64,000 nt of DNA from Sphingomonas sanguinis (GCF_019297835.1 NZ_CP079203.1:2391001-2455000); one strand, 5' to 3'. Positions 1 through 8,831 are shown, numbered from the stretch's first letter. The notes: a model not told the origin generated them from the letters alone. Program-made: numbers and translations.

Positions 1-419
1 TATTGACGGTAGCACTCCTGGCATAGTGCAGGACGTCATTAAAGCGGCAGCCAATATATTAAATGTTAAGCCGTTGGAAATTGAAGGAATTCATGTCAGA
101 AAAATGTTAGTGTCTGACGTTGTGCCAGCTCGGTTTGATAATGGAGTAAATCTTCAGCGTGTCCGGTCTCTACATTTTTCTTTTGGTGATGCTGGATCCG
201 TATTCAATTTTAAAGATACCTGCTACGGTCGCAGCATACCACTCTTGGGGGGGCAGGCAATCATCATTCGTTCCGGTGACGACAGCGGCCGAACTGATTG
301 GCGTTCCAGTTGGGCTGGCGAGGCGGCGCAAGGGGTTTGTTATCTTGGAAGTTGTTGGCAACGCCTACCTCTTAGTTAGCTGTATATTCCCAAGGATTGG
401 TAGTATGGATCAATTTTGA
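1..419 (+). pseudogene. Broken low-GC reading frame at window edge, possible solute-binding protein relic
   Basis: An open frame enters from the left edge (base 2 onward) and runs to about 379; a second frame (159-419) continues with different sequence. The first begins with a helix-like stretch around GIVQDVIKAAAN. The second contains AAELIGVPVGLA. Both vaguely resemble stretches of family-3 periplasmic solute-binding proteins, which would mean one gene broken by a frameshift near 180-240. The region is visibly richer in A/T than its surroundings, so it may have been acquired separately. The family guess is weak; what is seen is only a truncated, probably non-functional frame. Confidence 0.25.
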
Positions 420-544
420 ATCGGCCGGTGCTTCTGTCTAGAGCCATGGCCCATTGATGTGAGCGTCGCGATCTGATTCAGGCTCGGCGAGGAGACCGGG
501 ATGAGCAGATGGAGCGACTGCGGGTTAAAAAGGGATCTCGGCCG

Positions 545-943
545 CCTGATCGGCTGTACCAATGCCTAGCCCGGCGAAGGCTGGGGGCGGCATGCACACA
601 AAGCTGCTTGATGACCGCATGGCAAGTCAGCGACTACAGTAGGGCAGCAGCGCTGCTGGACAAGTTGCCAAAAAGCGCAGTGGCTGCTCCGAGACGGCGG
701 CTACGACGCGGATTGGTTCAGAGACGCTCTTCAGGCCAAGGGCATTCAGCCCTGCATCCCGGACTGGCGATCACGCAACGAGCCAGTCAAGTACGACAAG
801 CGCCGCTACCGGCGCCGAAGTCCCATCGAGATCATGTTCGTTGCCTCAAGGACGGGCATCACGTCGCCACCCGCTATTACCGCTGCCCAACCGCCTTCTT
901 CGCAGCCTTCGCCCTCGCTGAGACCGTCTTCTTTTTGCTGTGA
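545..943 (+). mobile_element. Degenerate IS5-family transposase relic (C-terminal half)
   Basis: Reading across frames gives the C-terminal half of an IS5-type DDE transposase: MTAWQVSDYS, then GGYDADWFRDALQAKGI, VKYDKRRYRRR, IEIMF and finally VATRYYRCPTAFFAA. In intact relatives these form one continuous protein ending in a predicted beta strand after ATRYDRCP. Here the pieces lie in different frames with at least two shifts and an in-frame stop near 640, so the element is dead. No terminal inverted repeats were found. It is one of several insertion relics at the left end of the island. Confidence 0.75.
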
Positions 944-1051
944 TCAACGAGCCCCGGCCCTAATTTTGCATATGTCGGCGATCATCATTGCTAGTTTCAT
1001 ATCGGTAGATTGCAGCCGGTCGGCGAAGGAGTTGCTGGACCAGCCACGCGG

Positions 1052-1657
1052 CTAATGCCGCAGGAGTGTGCGGACGATCTCGGGGGCGAGCTGCTGGCGG
1101 TGCCGGTGATAGCGACGCCAGCCGGTGCGCAGCGCGGCAACATCGCCGCGGTCGGCCGCCGCCGAAAGCCGCGCGAGTTCCTCGCCGGTGTCGGCCAGCA
1201 AGTCGGCCTCAATCAGGCGGACCGCATGCAGGCGTGCGTTGATGTCGCGCACGGCCCGTAGATGCTCCTCGTTACCCGACGCGCGGGCGAGCCGCTCGGT
1301 GAGCGCGGCCGTCGCGTCCGCGATATCGCAGGCATACTCCTGTTCACGCGCGTCGACGACGGCAAGCACGCGCCCCGCCGATCGCAGGATGATCCCGATG
1401 ACTTCGTCGTTCCAGCAATAGAGGTCGGCCAGCGCGGGTGCGTCGATGATCGGGACGTGGAAGCCGCCGCCGGGGCGGGCATCGACCAGCCCTGCGCCAC
1501 ATAGCTGGTTCAACGCCTCGCGCACCGGCGTCGCGCTGGTAGCAAGGCCATCCGCCAGCACCGCCGGGTCGAGCCGCGCGCCGGGTCGCAGGCCTCGCGT
1601 CAGGATCATTCGCCGCACCGCGTCATGGACCCGCTCGGTCGTTGCGCCGGCGTTCAT
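1052..1657 (-). CDS. GntR-family transcriptional regulator (FCD/FadR type)
   Basis: The 201-aa protein has an N-terminal winged helix-turn-helix (about residues 8-70; GLRPGARLDPAVLADGLATS then TPVREALNQLCGAGLV, the usual GntR recognition region). An all-helical C-terminal half has the size of an FCD ligand-binding domain. Its ATG overlaps the stop of the upstream dioxygenase gene by 4 bp, so it is the last gene of a luxR-luxI-phyH-gntR operon. Such regulators usually bind a small carboxylate. Here the ligand may be linked to the PhyH product or the quorum signal, but that is inference. The cytoplasmic DNA-binding role is secure; the regulon is unknown. Confidence 0.85.
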   Translation of the reverse strand: MNAGATTERVHDAVRRMILTRGLRPGARLDPAVLADGLATSATPVREALNQLCGAGLVDARPGGGFHVPIIDAPALADLYCWNDEVIGIILRSAGRVLAVVDAREQEYACDIADATAALTERLARASGNEEHLRAVRDINARLHAVRLIEADLLADTGEELARLSAAADRGDVAALRTGWRRYHRHRQQLAPEIVRTLLRH

Positions 1658-2544
1658 CCGCCCGGCCGTTGCCCGGCGACGAAGGCCGCGACCATCTCCG
1701 CCTGGTCAGGGCGAAGCGCATCAACCGCACCGAGGGCCGTGTCGATGTCGCCGCCAAGCAGGATCGAGGGGCATTGACCCTCGTAATTGCCGAGATTGGG
1801 CCGATGCTGGCGATAGCCGACCAGCGCGGCCAATTCGGGTGTGAAGCTCCGGGCCACCGCCGGTGGATAGGCGAGCCACTGGTTCTCATAGGGCTTGAGC
1901 CATCCCAGCGCATAGCCGACCACCACGCCCCGCCTGATGCTGTTGCTTAGGTTCGGTCCCGCGCCATGCAGTGTCGAGCCGAGGAAGAGCAACGCCGAGC
2001 CGGGCGCCATCGTGGCCGCGCAGGGTGCCGTCTCAGGGTCGTGCGTCGCAGCATGCCGACCATGGCTGCGCGGCCAGACCAGCGTAGCGCCGTTGTCGAC
2101 CTCGAACGGCGTCAGCGGCCAGATAACGTTGACGAGATACTCCATCGCGCCGGGTTCGACCCGCCACATGTCTTGGTCGCGGTGCGGGACCTGCTGCGGT
2201 GCGCCGGGGTGCACCGCGATCGCCTGCGCGACATTGAGTTGGAGCGTGTCGCACCATGGCGAGAGAAGGCCCTCCACCACCTCGCGCACCAGCGGATGCA
2301 TGACCAGCGGCTCGGCATGTCGCGATCGCGCCAGCAGGCGGCCGAACCGCTGGGTCGTCTCGCCGTAGAAGCCGCCGCGGCCGAACGGCGTCGCCGCGAA
2401 GGCGGGCGCAAGATCCGCGTCCAGCCGGGCAAGCGTCTCGGCCGGCAACAGGCCGGGGATGATGCAATAGCCATCGCGCAGCAGCTGCGCGCGCCAGGCC
2501 CCGGCATCCTTGCCGGGCCGGGCCATCACCGCGAGCCCGCTCAT
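1654..2544 (-). CDS. Phytanoyl-CoA dioxygenase (PhyH) family Fe(II)/2-oxoglutarate oxygenase
   Basis: The 296-aa protein has the PhyH layout. The iron facial triad is visible as H121-x-D123 (in VPHRDQDMW) and distal H193 (GSTLHGAGPN), followed by R204/R205, which would bind the 2-oxoglutarate carboxylate. The frame is open further upstream, but the start at 2544 is chosen because it overlaps the luxI stop as ATGA. The family hydroxylates unactivated carbons using O2 and 2-oxoglutarate. Lying between luxI and gntR, it could modify the acyl chain of the acyl-homoserine lactone or make a quorum-controlled metabolite. The substrate cannot be read from sequence. Confidence 0.85.
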   Translation of the reverse strand: MSGLAVMARPGKDAGAWRAQLLRDGYCIIPGLLPAETLARLDADLAPAFAATPFGRGGFYGETTQRFGRLLARSRHAEPLVMHPLVREVVEGLLSPWCDTLQLNVAQAIAVHPGAPQQVPHRDQDMWRVEPGAMEYLVNVIWPLTPFEVDNGATLVWPRSHGRHAATHDPETAPCAATMAPGSALLFLGSTLHGAGPNLSNSIRRGVVVGYALGWLKPYENQWLAYPPAVARSFTPELAALVGYRQHRPNLGNYEGQCPSILLGGDIDTALGAVDALRPDQAEMVAAFVAGQRPGG

Positions 2545-3149
2545 GCCGCCACCGCCATGGATGACGCGGTGTCGATGATCCCAGCTACGGCGAGCCTGGC
2601 CCGCGTGTTCGCCTCGATGGCGATCTCGAGCGCCATGACCTGTTCGCCGCCGATCGCCTTCGCGGGCCCGAGCGGGCGGCAGCGCCACCCGAAGGCGAGG
2701 ATCTGCCGGGACCAGCCGAGCCCGGCGATCGCGGTGTAGTGCGCGATGTCGTTGGCCAGGGCATGGTCGACCAGCGCCACCACCAGCGCGTCGCGTGCCG
2801 CCCGGCGGGCGCGGGCACCGAGCGACCGGTCGAGGCAGAAGCGCGTGATCTCGAATATCGCCGGCCCCGTCGGCGGCCCATCGGCGCACAATCCGGGAAA
2901 GAGCGTGCCGAGCAGATGCGGGCGGGTCGTCGGCAGCAGCCGTGCCGAGGCGCGATGCGCACCCGCCGCATCGGTCACGACAAGATAGTGCGCCTCGCCA
3001 TCGTCGAACTGGTCGAGCTCGAAGCGGCCGTCGACCACCGGCACGTCCCAGCCGAGCAGGTCGACGAACACGGCCTTGCGCGCCGCGAACATGCGCCGGA
3101 GCACCGGATGCTCCAGCGGTAGTGTGGTATGGCGGATCAATTGTATCAT
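2541..3149 (-). CDS. luxI: Acyl-homoserine-lactone synthase, LuxI family
   Basis: The 202-aa length is typical. All the invariant residues of LuxI synthases are in register: R24, F28, W34, E44, D46, D49, R70, F84, E100 and R103 (FEITRFCLD). It joins S-adenosylmethionine to an acyl chain donated by acyl-ACP. A purine-rich AGGGGAG lies just before the ATG. The gene is 54 bp downstream of the cognate luxR and overlaps phyH by 4 bp. The C-terminal half (acyl-chain specificity region) is ordinary in length, but the signal cannot be predicted. Carriage on a mobilisable island suggests that transfer or a cargo trait is density-controlled. Confidence 0.93.
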   Translation of the reverse strand: MIQLIRHTTLPLEHPVLRRMFAARKAVFVDLLGWDVPVVDGRFELDQFDDGEAHYLVVTDAAGAHRASARLLPTTRPHLLGTLFPGLCADGPPTGPAIFEITRFCLDRSLGARARRAARDALVVALVDHALANDIAHYTAIAGLGWSRQILAFGWRCRPLGPAKAIGGEQVMALEIAIEANTRARLAVAGIIDTASSMAVAA

Positions 3150-3173
3150 GGCGGCTCCCCTTGCTGTGCCGCC
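3150..3173 (-). promoter_or_regulatory. Inverted repeat overlapping the luxI ribosome-binding site
   Basis: GGCGGC and GCCGCC arms enclose a 12-nt loop directly before the luxI ATG. On the minus strand the putative Shine-Dalgarno AGGGGAG lies mostly in the loop and abuts the stem. The hairpin could restrain luxI translation or mark an operator; only the symmetry itself is seen. Confidence 0.4.
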
Positions 3174-3203
3174 GCGATGATCACGGGCAGGGTTGCCGCT
3201 CGC

Positions 3204-4046
3204 CTATCCCGGAAAAGGGGGATGGCCTGGGCGAAGCACGTCCCGGAAGCTGATCGTCCCGTCGAACAGCGTCCGGATGACCAGCGATGTCCGCTTGTTC
3301 ACATCATATCGCTCGCAGGCCTGCCGGACATGGCAGGTGATCGTCTCCTCGCTCACGCCGAGGATCCGGCTGGTCTCCCAGTCGGTCTTGCCCCGCGCGA
3401 TCCACAGCACGCAGTCGCGCTGCCGATCGGTCAGGCTGGGTGCCGGCTCGGCGCGTGCGCCGCGCGCCATCCACAAGCGGCGCGCCGCCTCGAACGCGAA
3501 CGCGCCCGCCAGCTGGGCGAGCGGCAACGCCTCGGGCGTAATGGCCTGCCCGGCGCCGAGCGCGAACGAACAGGACCCATGCGCTTCGCCAGGGACGTTC
3601 GCCGGCACGGTGAAACCGTCGCCGATCCCCTGTTCGCACCCCAGCGCCAGCGTCCGGCGGTCGGCGGCGGTGAGCGGGATCATCGCCGGGATGCGCGACC
3701 ATCGGAAGCCGACGCTGGTCACGTGACTGGCCCGGTGAACCGGGTCCGAGACGCCCAGCCGGTTCGCCTCGTAATAGTCGACCCACGCCGGCGGGTAATT
3801 GTGCAGGAGGATCGCCTCGCCGCGTGCCGCGCGAAGATCGACGTGCTGCGCCAGCGCGAAATAGTCGAAGCCGAGGTGGCGGGTGATCCGCATCATCGCA
3901 GCCGCCAGGTCATCGGCATCGCGCGCAGCCTCTGCCAGGCCCATCAGCTCGAACGCCATCGCACGCATCTGCATCGCGCGGCACCCCGGCCCGGGGCGGC
4001 GTTTCAAGCCACCGGCGATCCCCCGGCCGTCCTTTTCGTCCCCCAT
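3204..4046 (-). CDS. luxR: LuxR-family quorum-sensing regulator (autoinducer domain + HTH)
   Basis: An N-terminal autoinducer-binding domain (about residues 30-190; W-x-D-Y-Y motif in PAWVDYYEANRL followed by SDPV) leads into a C-terminal LuxR HTH (about 208-265; LTDRQRDCVLWIARGKTDWE then VSEETITCHVR). It binds the acyl-homoserine lactone and DNA. It precedes luxI in the same direction. The first ATG gives 280 aa, longer than the usual 230-250. Internal ATGs at 3974, 3968 and 3959 would give a standard length, and no start has a convincing Shine-Dalgarno. No clear 20-bp lux box was found in the 54-bp gap before luxI. Confidence 0.92.
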   Translation of the reverse strand: MGDEKDGRGIAGGLKRRPGPGCRAMQMRAMAFELMGLAEAARDADDLAAAMMRITRHLGFDYFALAQHVDLRAARGEAILLHNYPPAWVDYYEANRLGVSDPVHRASHVTSVGFRWSRIPAMIPLTAADRRTLALGCEQGIGDGFTVPANVPGEAHGSCSFALGAGQAITPEALPLAQLAGAFAFEAARRLWMARGARAEPAPSLTDRQRDCVLWIARGKTDWETSRILGVSEETITCHVRQACERYDVNKRTSLVIRTLFDGTISFRDVLRPGHPPFPG

Positions 4047-4170
4047 GCGCGCGCCGCCGGATTCTCACCCCGGCTGCACGGCCCTTGCCCAAGCGCGAGA
4101 CGCTATCACAGCCACGCACCGGGCCAAAACCGATATCCATCCGAAGCGACCGCGAACGCTCGCCAGGTGG

Positions 4171-5026
4171 ATGTCCCTGCCGCGCAGCGGCGTGGTTGAA
4201 TGGCCGCATCCGGTCGATTGGCGCGATCCGGCGCCCTATCGGCGGCTCGCCCGCACCGATCGCGCCGGCCTGATGTGGGAATGGCTGCGCCGCGATCCCG
4301 CCTATGTCGCCTGGTACACCCGCGCCAGCACCGCGACCCGCGGTGCGGTGCCGTCCTCCGCCGCGCTGCAGCGCTGGGGGGTGCACTTTCGCCGAGGATC
4401 CGGGGATCGGCGCGCCCGCCGCACGGATCCTGTGGCATGAAGCGCTCGATCCCGGCACGCTGTCCGTCACCGTCACGCCGGCATCCGGCCCCGGTCCCGA
4501 CGCGGTCGACCTCGACCGGCTGGCGCCGTGGCTGACCGTCGTCGAGGGCCGGGACGCACGCGAGCATGCCGTCCTGTCCGATGGCTGGCATCGCATCCGC
4601 GTCGATGTCGAGGCCGGCACCCTCAGGGCCGGCGGCACCGTCATCCTGGCGTACCGGGTGCGCGGGCTATGCTCCGCTGAGCCCAAGCTGCTGCCGCTCA
4701 GGCGGCTCGTCACCCTGTGCCGCGCCGGCCGCTTCGCCGCGACGCTCTTTCCCCCCGACCGGCGCATGTCGCGCTGGATCGAATTCCTGCGGGTCGCCGA
4801 TGCGCGTGCGAGCGGCGCCAGCTACCAGGACATCGCCGCCGTACTGTTCGGCGAGGCGCGCACCCGGCGCGACTGGCATGCCCCCGGACGGTCGCTACAC
4901 TCGCAGGTCCGCCGCCTCGTGGCCGGTGCGAGCGCCATGGCAGCCGGGGGCTATCGCGACCTGCTGCGCCGGCGTGGTGGAGGCCGGCGGTTGAACGGAT
5001 GCGACATCCGCAGGCCGGAAGACTGA
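4171..5026 (+). pseudogene. DUF6499/DUF2285 mobile-element regulator gene, interrupted by a +1 G-tract frameshift
   Basis: The start region (WRDPAPYRRLARTDRAGL, EWLRRDPAYVAWY) is the N-terminal module common in sphingomonad conjugative elements. The rest (AARILWHEALDPG through DLLRRRGG) is a DUF2285 domain, whose relatives act as transcription regulators of such elements. The halves lie in different frames and meet at a run of six G (4376-4381). With five G the protein would read on as RWGCTFAEDPGIG, matching the family. Either the gene is inactive, the tract is phase-variable, or it is a sequencing miscall. The downstream frame is otherwise intact to 5026. Confidence 0.7.
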
Positions 5027-5081
5027 GCCGGCCGGGCGGCTTGGTTCCCATTTTCGCCTGCCCGGGCTAGATTGGCACGCG

Positions 5082-5981
5082 ATGCGAAGCGACCCCGAAC
5101 ACCTGCCGGACAAGAAGCGCCGCGATCTCGACCGGATCGTCGAAGTGCTGTTCGCCGAGTTCGAGCAGGCGACGTCGCTGTCGACGCAGAAATGGCGCCG
5201 GCAGGGCCGCATCCTCAAGGTCATCCTCTATGGATCGTATGCACGCGGCGACTGGGTCGATGATCCCATCGGCGGCTACCAATCCGACTATGACATCCTC
5301 GTCGTCGTCAGCGACGAGCGGCTGACCGAGCCGGCCGAGTTCTGGGCCAAGGCCGACGACCAGTTCGTCCGCGAGGTGACGATCTCGAAGCGTATCAGCG
5401 CGCCGGTCACCTTCATCGTCCACAGCCTCGCCGACGTGAACAACCAGCTGACGCAGGGCCGGCCCTTCTTCATCGACGCGATCGAGCAGGGCATCGCGCT
5501 CTACGAGGTCGAGGACTATCCGTTCGTCACGCCCCAGCCGCTTGAGCCCAAGGCTGCGCTGGCGGAGGCGCGGAAACATTTCGACCAGTGGTTTCCGAAA
5601 GGCCAGACAGCGCTCAAGGGTGCAAAGTTCTATATCAGCGAAGGCGATCACGCCGATGCAGCATTCTTGCTCCACCAAGCAGCCGAACGCTTCTACCATT
5701 GCCTGTTGCTGACCCTGACGCTGTACAGCCCCAAGTCGCACAAGCTGAACTTCCTGCGCAGCCAGGCCGAGCCGCTGGTCCACGAGCTCATCGCCGTCTG
5801 GCCACGCGATACGCGCTTTGCCCAGCGCTGCTTCGAGCTGCTCCGCCAAGCCTATGTCAACGCCCGCTATTCGCCCCACTACAAGGTGACGCCCGCCGAG
5901 CTCGAATGGTTGGCTGAGCGCGTGGCGCTGCTCCAGCAGCTGGTCAAGGATGCGTGCGAGGCACGGCTCGCCTCGGGCTGA
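5082..5981 (+). CDS. Minimal nucleotidyltransferase fused to HEPN domain (MNT-HEPN)
   Basis: The 299-aa protein has an N-terminal polymerase-beta-type nucleotidyltransferase (GSYARG at 51-56, then D69 and D71 in SDYDILVVV). A helical C-terminal HEPN domain (about 165-290) includes HQAAERFYHCL and an R-x4-6-H-like AYVNARYSPHY. Separate MNT and HEPN genes form toxin-antitoxin pairs in which MNT adds nucleotides to the HEPN RNase. In this fused form the two activities are covalently coupled. It lies on the + strand between the DUF2285 gene and the ArdC block and is probably cargo for maintenance or defence. Its start lies 55 bp after the DUF2285 stop. Confidence 0.85.
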   Translation: MRSDPEHLPDKKRRDLDRIVEVLFAEFEQATSLSTQKWRRQGRILKVILYGSYARGDWVDDPIGGYQSDYDILVVVSDERLTEPAEFWAKADDQFVREVTISKRISAPVTFIVHSLADVNNQLTQGRPFFIDAIEQGIALYEVEDYPFVTPQPLEPKAALAEARKHFDQWFPKGQTALKGAKFYISEGDHADAAFLLHQAAERFYHCLLLTLTLYSPKSHKLNFLRSQAEPLVHELIAVWPRDTRFAQRCFELLRQAYVNARYSPHYKVTPAELEWLAERVALLQQLVKDACEARLASG

Positions 5982-6344
5982 TCTGTTGATGTCCAAGGAA
6001 TTTTAGCAGTCGGCGCCCCGGGCGCTGGCGCACCCGGTCGTGCTCTCGCGGCACGCCGCCGAGCCGCGGCTGCGTCTCGGCCATTCGGCGTCGATCACTG
6101 GCGCGAGGGTGCGGTCGCCGCTTGTGCGGCGGCGGCGTGGTCTGGGCCTCCCCGGTCAGCGGGAGTGGCCGGCGCGCCCTCCTAGGCCCGGCGCGACCGG
6201 CGGCAACCCGCAAGGCTTGCGGGTGCTCCAGTGCCTTGCGCCCTTCGGTGCCGCCGCCCGCTCGAACCGGGCCTTCCGGTCGCTCGTCGCCGTCCACCCC
6301 CCGCTGTCCGGGGGCCATGCTGGGCGGGGAAAGGAGATCGGGAC
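5982..6344. other. Non-coding leader before the antirestriction gene, with hairpin
   Basis: No convincing gene is seen in these 363 bases. A clean hairpin lies at 6206-6224 (ACCCGCAA, 3-nt loop, TTGCGGGT), and a C5/G5 pair sits just before the ArdC start. The long GC-rich leader before an antirestriction gene could hold a single-stranded promoter or regulatory RNA structure, but nothing proves this. Confidence 0.35.
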
Positions 6345-7301
6345 ATGCACAGGAACACCCATGAACGTCGTGTTTCGGGAGAGCGCCGGGAGCCGCGCGA
6401 GGATCGCGCATCGCTCTATGACGAGGTGACGGGGCGGATCATCGCCGACCTGGAGGCGGGGCAATTGCCCTGGGTTCGGCCATGGGGAACGGACGGGTCG
6501 AGTGTCGGTCCCGGCCTGCCGCGCAACGCGCTGACCGGCCGGCCCTATTCGGGGATCAATATCCTGATCCTCTGGGGCGAGGTCATCGCCAAGGGCTATC
6601 CGTCGCAGGGCTGGCTGACCTTCCGGCAGGCGCTGGCGGCGGGCGGTCATGTCCGCAAGGGCGAGGTTGGCGCCACCGTCGTCTATGCCGATCGCTTCGT
6701 GCCCGAGGCGGAGAAGGAACGCGCGCTTGCCGAGGGTGGCGACGCCCGCGCGGTCCCGTTCCTCAAGCGCTTCACCGTCTTCAACGCCGCGCAATGCGAG
6801 GGGCTGCCCGCCGATCTCGCCGCGGATCCGGTGCCCTTGCCCGAGCGCGAGATCGTGCCGGTCGCCGAGGAGGTCATCGCTGCCTCCGGCGTCGCGTTCC
6901 GGGTCGGGGGCGACAAGGCCTATTATGCGCCGTCGCAGGATTTCGTCGTCGTGCCGCCGCAGCCGGCCTTCTTCGACCAGGTCAATTACTACCGAACCTG
7001 CCTCCACGAACTGACGCACGCGACCGGTCATCCCGCGCGCCTGGGCCGTGACCTGTCCAGCGCCTTCGGGACGCCCGGCTATGCCCGCGAGGAACTGGTC
7101 GCCGAGATGGGATCGGCCTTTCTCTGCGCCGCACTCGGCATCGTGCCGACCGTCCGCCATGCCGATTATATCGCCGCGTGGCTCGCCGTTTTGCGCGAAG
7201 ACAACCGCGCCATCTTCCGCGCCGCTGGTGCCGCGTCGCGCGCCGCCGACTGGCTGCTCGCCCGGCATGCCGAGGCACAAGCCCGGAGGGCGGCGGCATG
7301 A
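6345..7301 (+). CDS. ArdC-like antirestriction protein (ssDNA-binding + zinc metallopeptidase domain)
   Basis: The 318-aa protein has an N-terminal ArcN/ssDNA-binding domain (about 20-150; LEAGQLPWVRPW, GRPYSGINILIL, GYPSQGWLTFRQA). A C-terminal zincin-like domain has its metal motif at H221-E-x2-H225 (CLHELTHATGH). ArdC proteins enter the recipient with plasmid DNA and protect the incoming single strand from restriction. The frame is open upstream, but the ATG at 6345 has AAGGAG nine bases before it. It overlaps the DUF2958 gene by 4 bp. It is a standard early-transfer gene of sphingomonad mobilisable islands. Confidence 0.9.
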   Translation: MHRNTHERRVSGERREPREDRASLYDEVTGRIIADLEAGQLPWVRPWGTDGSSVGPGLPRNALTGRPYSGINILILWGEVIAKGYPSQGWLTFRQALAAGGHVRKGEVGATVVYADRFVPEAEKERALAEGGDARAVPFLKRFTVFNAAQCEGLPADLAADPVPLPEREIVPVAEEVIAASGVAFRVGGDKAYYAPSQDFVVVPPQPAFFDQVNYYRTCLHELTHATGHPARLGRDLSSAFGTPGYAREELVAEMGSAFLCAALGIVPTVRHADYIAAWLAVLREDNRAIFRAAGAASRAADWLLARHAEAQARRAAA

Positions 7302-7702
7302 CCCTCCTGACCCCCGACCTGCGCTTCGCCTTGCGTGCCAACGACCTGGCCCGCCGCGCCGCCGCGCGTGCCGGTGAGGCGGAGCCGGCCCCCGTGCCAG
7401 TGGTGAAGCTGTTTAATCCGCTCGGCGCCGGAACATGGCTGGCGACCGAACTCTGGGAGGATGGCGACACGCTGTTCGGCCTCGCCGATCTCGGCTTCGG
7501 CTGTCCCGAACTCGGTGCCTTCTCGCTGCGCGAACTCGCCTCTCTCCGCTTGCCCTACGGGCTCGGTATCGAGCGCGACATCGGCTTCGAAGGCCTCGCA
7601 CCGCTCTCGGTCTGGGCGGCGACGGCGCGAAGCGCCGGGTCGATCATCTGGGCGGAGGTCCTGTTGCGGCGGACGCCACCCGCCGAACCGGAGGACGGAT
7701 AA
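7298..7702 (+). CDS. DUF2958 mobile-element protein
   Basis: The 134-aa protein contains the family hallmarks: KLFNPLGAGTWLATEL, DGDTLFGLADLGFG, PELGAFSLREL and LPYGLGIERDIGF. It has no signal peptide or membrane segment. Its ATG overlaps the ArdC stop (ATGA), so the two are translationally coupled. The pairing of ArdC and DUF2958 is common on alphaproteobacterial conjugative elements. The biochemical role is unknown; a role in antirestriction or early establishment is inferred only from the company it keeps. Confidence 0.85.
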   Translation: MTLLTPDLRFALRANDLARRAAARAGEAEPAPVPVVKLFNPLGAGTWLATELWEDGDTLFGLADLGFGCPELGAFSLRELASLRLPYGLGIERDIGFEGLAPLSVWAATARSAGSIIWAEVLLRRTPPAEPEDG

Positions 7703-7712
7703 CGCGTACGAA

Positions 7713-7743
7713 GGGGAGCCGGTCGCCATCGCACCGGCTCCCC
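7713..7743 (+). terminator. Strong hairpin after the ArdC-DUF2958 pair
   Basis: A perfect 11-bp stem (GGGGAGCCGGT and its complement) with a 9-nt loop begins 10 bp after the DUF2958 stop. There is no long T tract, so it may be a factor-assisted terminator. Confidence 0.65.
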
Positions 7744-8519
7744 AATACCGCGCTAGGCGAGGGATTGCCTCGCGACGCGCTGACGCGACCACGGCGACCG
7801 GGGCTGGAGAAAGTTCGCGCGCCGCCGCCCCGCTGCGGGGGCGGCGGCGCGCTGTCGAAAGTGCAGTAATCGAGTTTGGTTGCGATACCCGCCATCGACA
7901 AAATGACAGCTTATCGATGCGGACGAGGACGTGCTGCCTCGCGAGCGTCGATGTCTGCGGCGAGTATTAACGGGGCCATCGCCACAACAATCAACTCGAC
8001 CCGCTCGGCATACATGGCAACGGCGGGCGGTGGCACGGCACCCGGCGCTGACGTACCTGAACCGCATTCCCCCGCCCGTCGGGATGTCACCACTCGGGAG
8101 GATCGCGGCTCACGCAGGTCGATCAGGCCAATTGGGCGGTCGCTCTCCTCACCGCCTATGGCCTTCATTTCCAGCCGTCGAACCGCTGCCGGACAAGGGG
8201 TGGCCGCGCTTGGTAATCGGTCTATCGGCGGCAGGATCCAAGCCCGGGATCACGCCCATGGGGAACTGGCCGGCTGGCGAATCCGGCATCGGTCATCACG
8301 GCGCTCCCGATCTGTTCGGTGTCCAAGTCTCCCAAGCAAGAGCCGTCCTCCCACGGCCTCGCCGACGGCGGGTCTGGCAGGCCCGCTCCTGTTCCCGCGC
8401 AACGGCTGCGCCGTCCTCCACGTCCGTTTCGGCCTTCGGTGCGCGTCGTCGCGCGCCTGCCGGTCGACCGCCTGTCGAGGCCGCAAGAGGGCGGCGCTCG
8501 CGAGCAAGGAGACAGTGAC
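7744..8519. other. 776-bp region without a recognisable gene
   Basis: A second very GC-rich hairpin spans about 7817-7852 (a 16-17 bp stem with one bulged G). Several long open frames exist on both strands, but all have the arginine/serine-rich composition of GC-rich shadows. A short readable piece near 8118-8190 (NWAVALLTAYGLHFQPS) may be the tail of a decayed mobile-element gene. Nothing else can be supported. Confidence 0.4.
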
Positions 8520-8819
8520 ATGGCACAGATCGGCAGCTTCGTCCGCGACGACAACGGCGTCTTCGCAGGCACCATCCGCACCCTGACGCTCAACACCAAG
8601 GCGACGATCCGCCCCTGCGAACGCGACAACGACCGCGCGCCCGACCACCGCATCCACGCCGGTGCGATCGAGATCGGCGCGGCCTGGACCAAGGCCGCGC
8701 GCGAGAGCGGGACCGAGTATCTCAGCCTCAAGATCGACGATCCCTCGCTGCCCGCACCCATCTACGCACAGCTGGTGCAGGGCGACGGCGCGGAGTGGAA
8801 GCTCATCTGGTCCCGCTGA
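8520..8819 (+). CDS. DUF736 family protein
   Basis: The 99-aa protein begins MAQIGSFVRDDNGVFAGTI and ends with APIYAQLVQGDGAEWKLIW, the two signature blocks of DUF736. It is a small soluble protein almost always found with conjugation genes in Alphaproteobacteria. An AAGGAG lies ten bases before the ATG. The gene stands alone between two hairpins, so it is probably its own transcription unit. The molecular role is unknown. Confidence 0.9.
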   Translation: MAQIGSFVRDDNGVFAGTIRTLTLNTKATIRPCERDNDRAPDHRIHAGAIEIGAAWTKAARESGTEYLSLKIDDPSLPAPIYAQLVQGDGAEWKLIWSR

Positions 8820-8831
8820 CCAACCCAGGGG

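Noticed and set aside
2545..2889. N-terminal extension of the PhyH frame
   Set aside because: It overlaps luxI in another frame and has shadow-type composition; the ATGA overlap fixes the start at 2544.
3150..3203. lux box before luxI
   Set aside because: I looked for a 20-bp dyad of the lux-box type and found only the GC-rich hairpin at the start codon.
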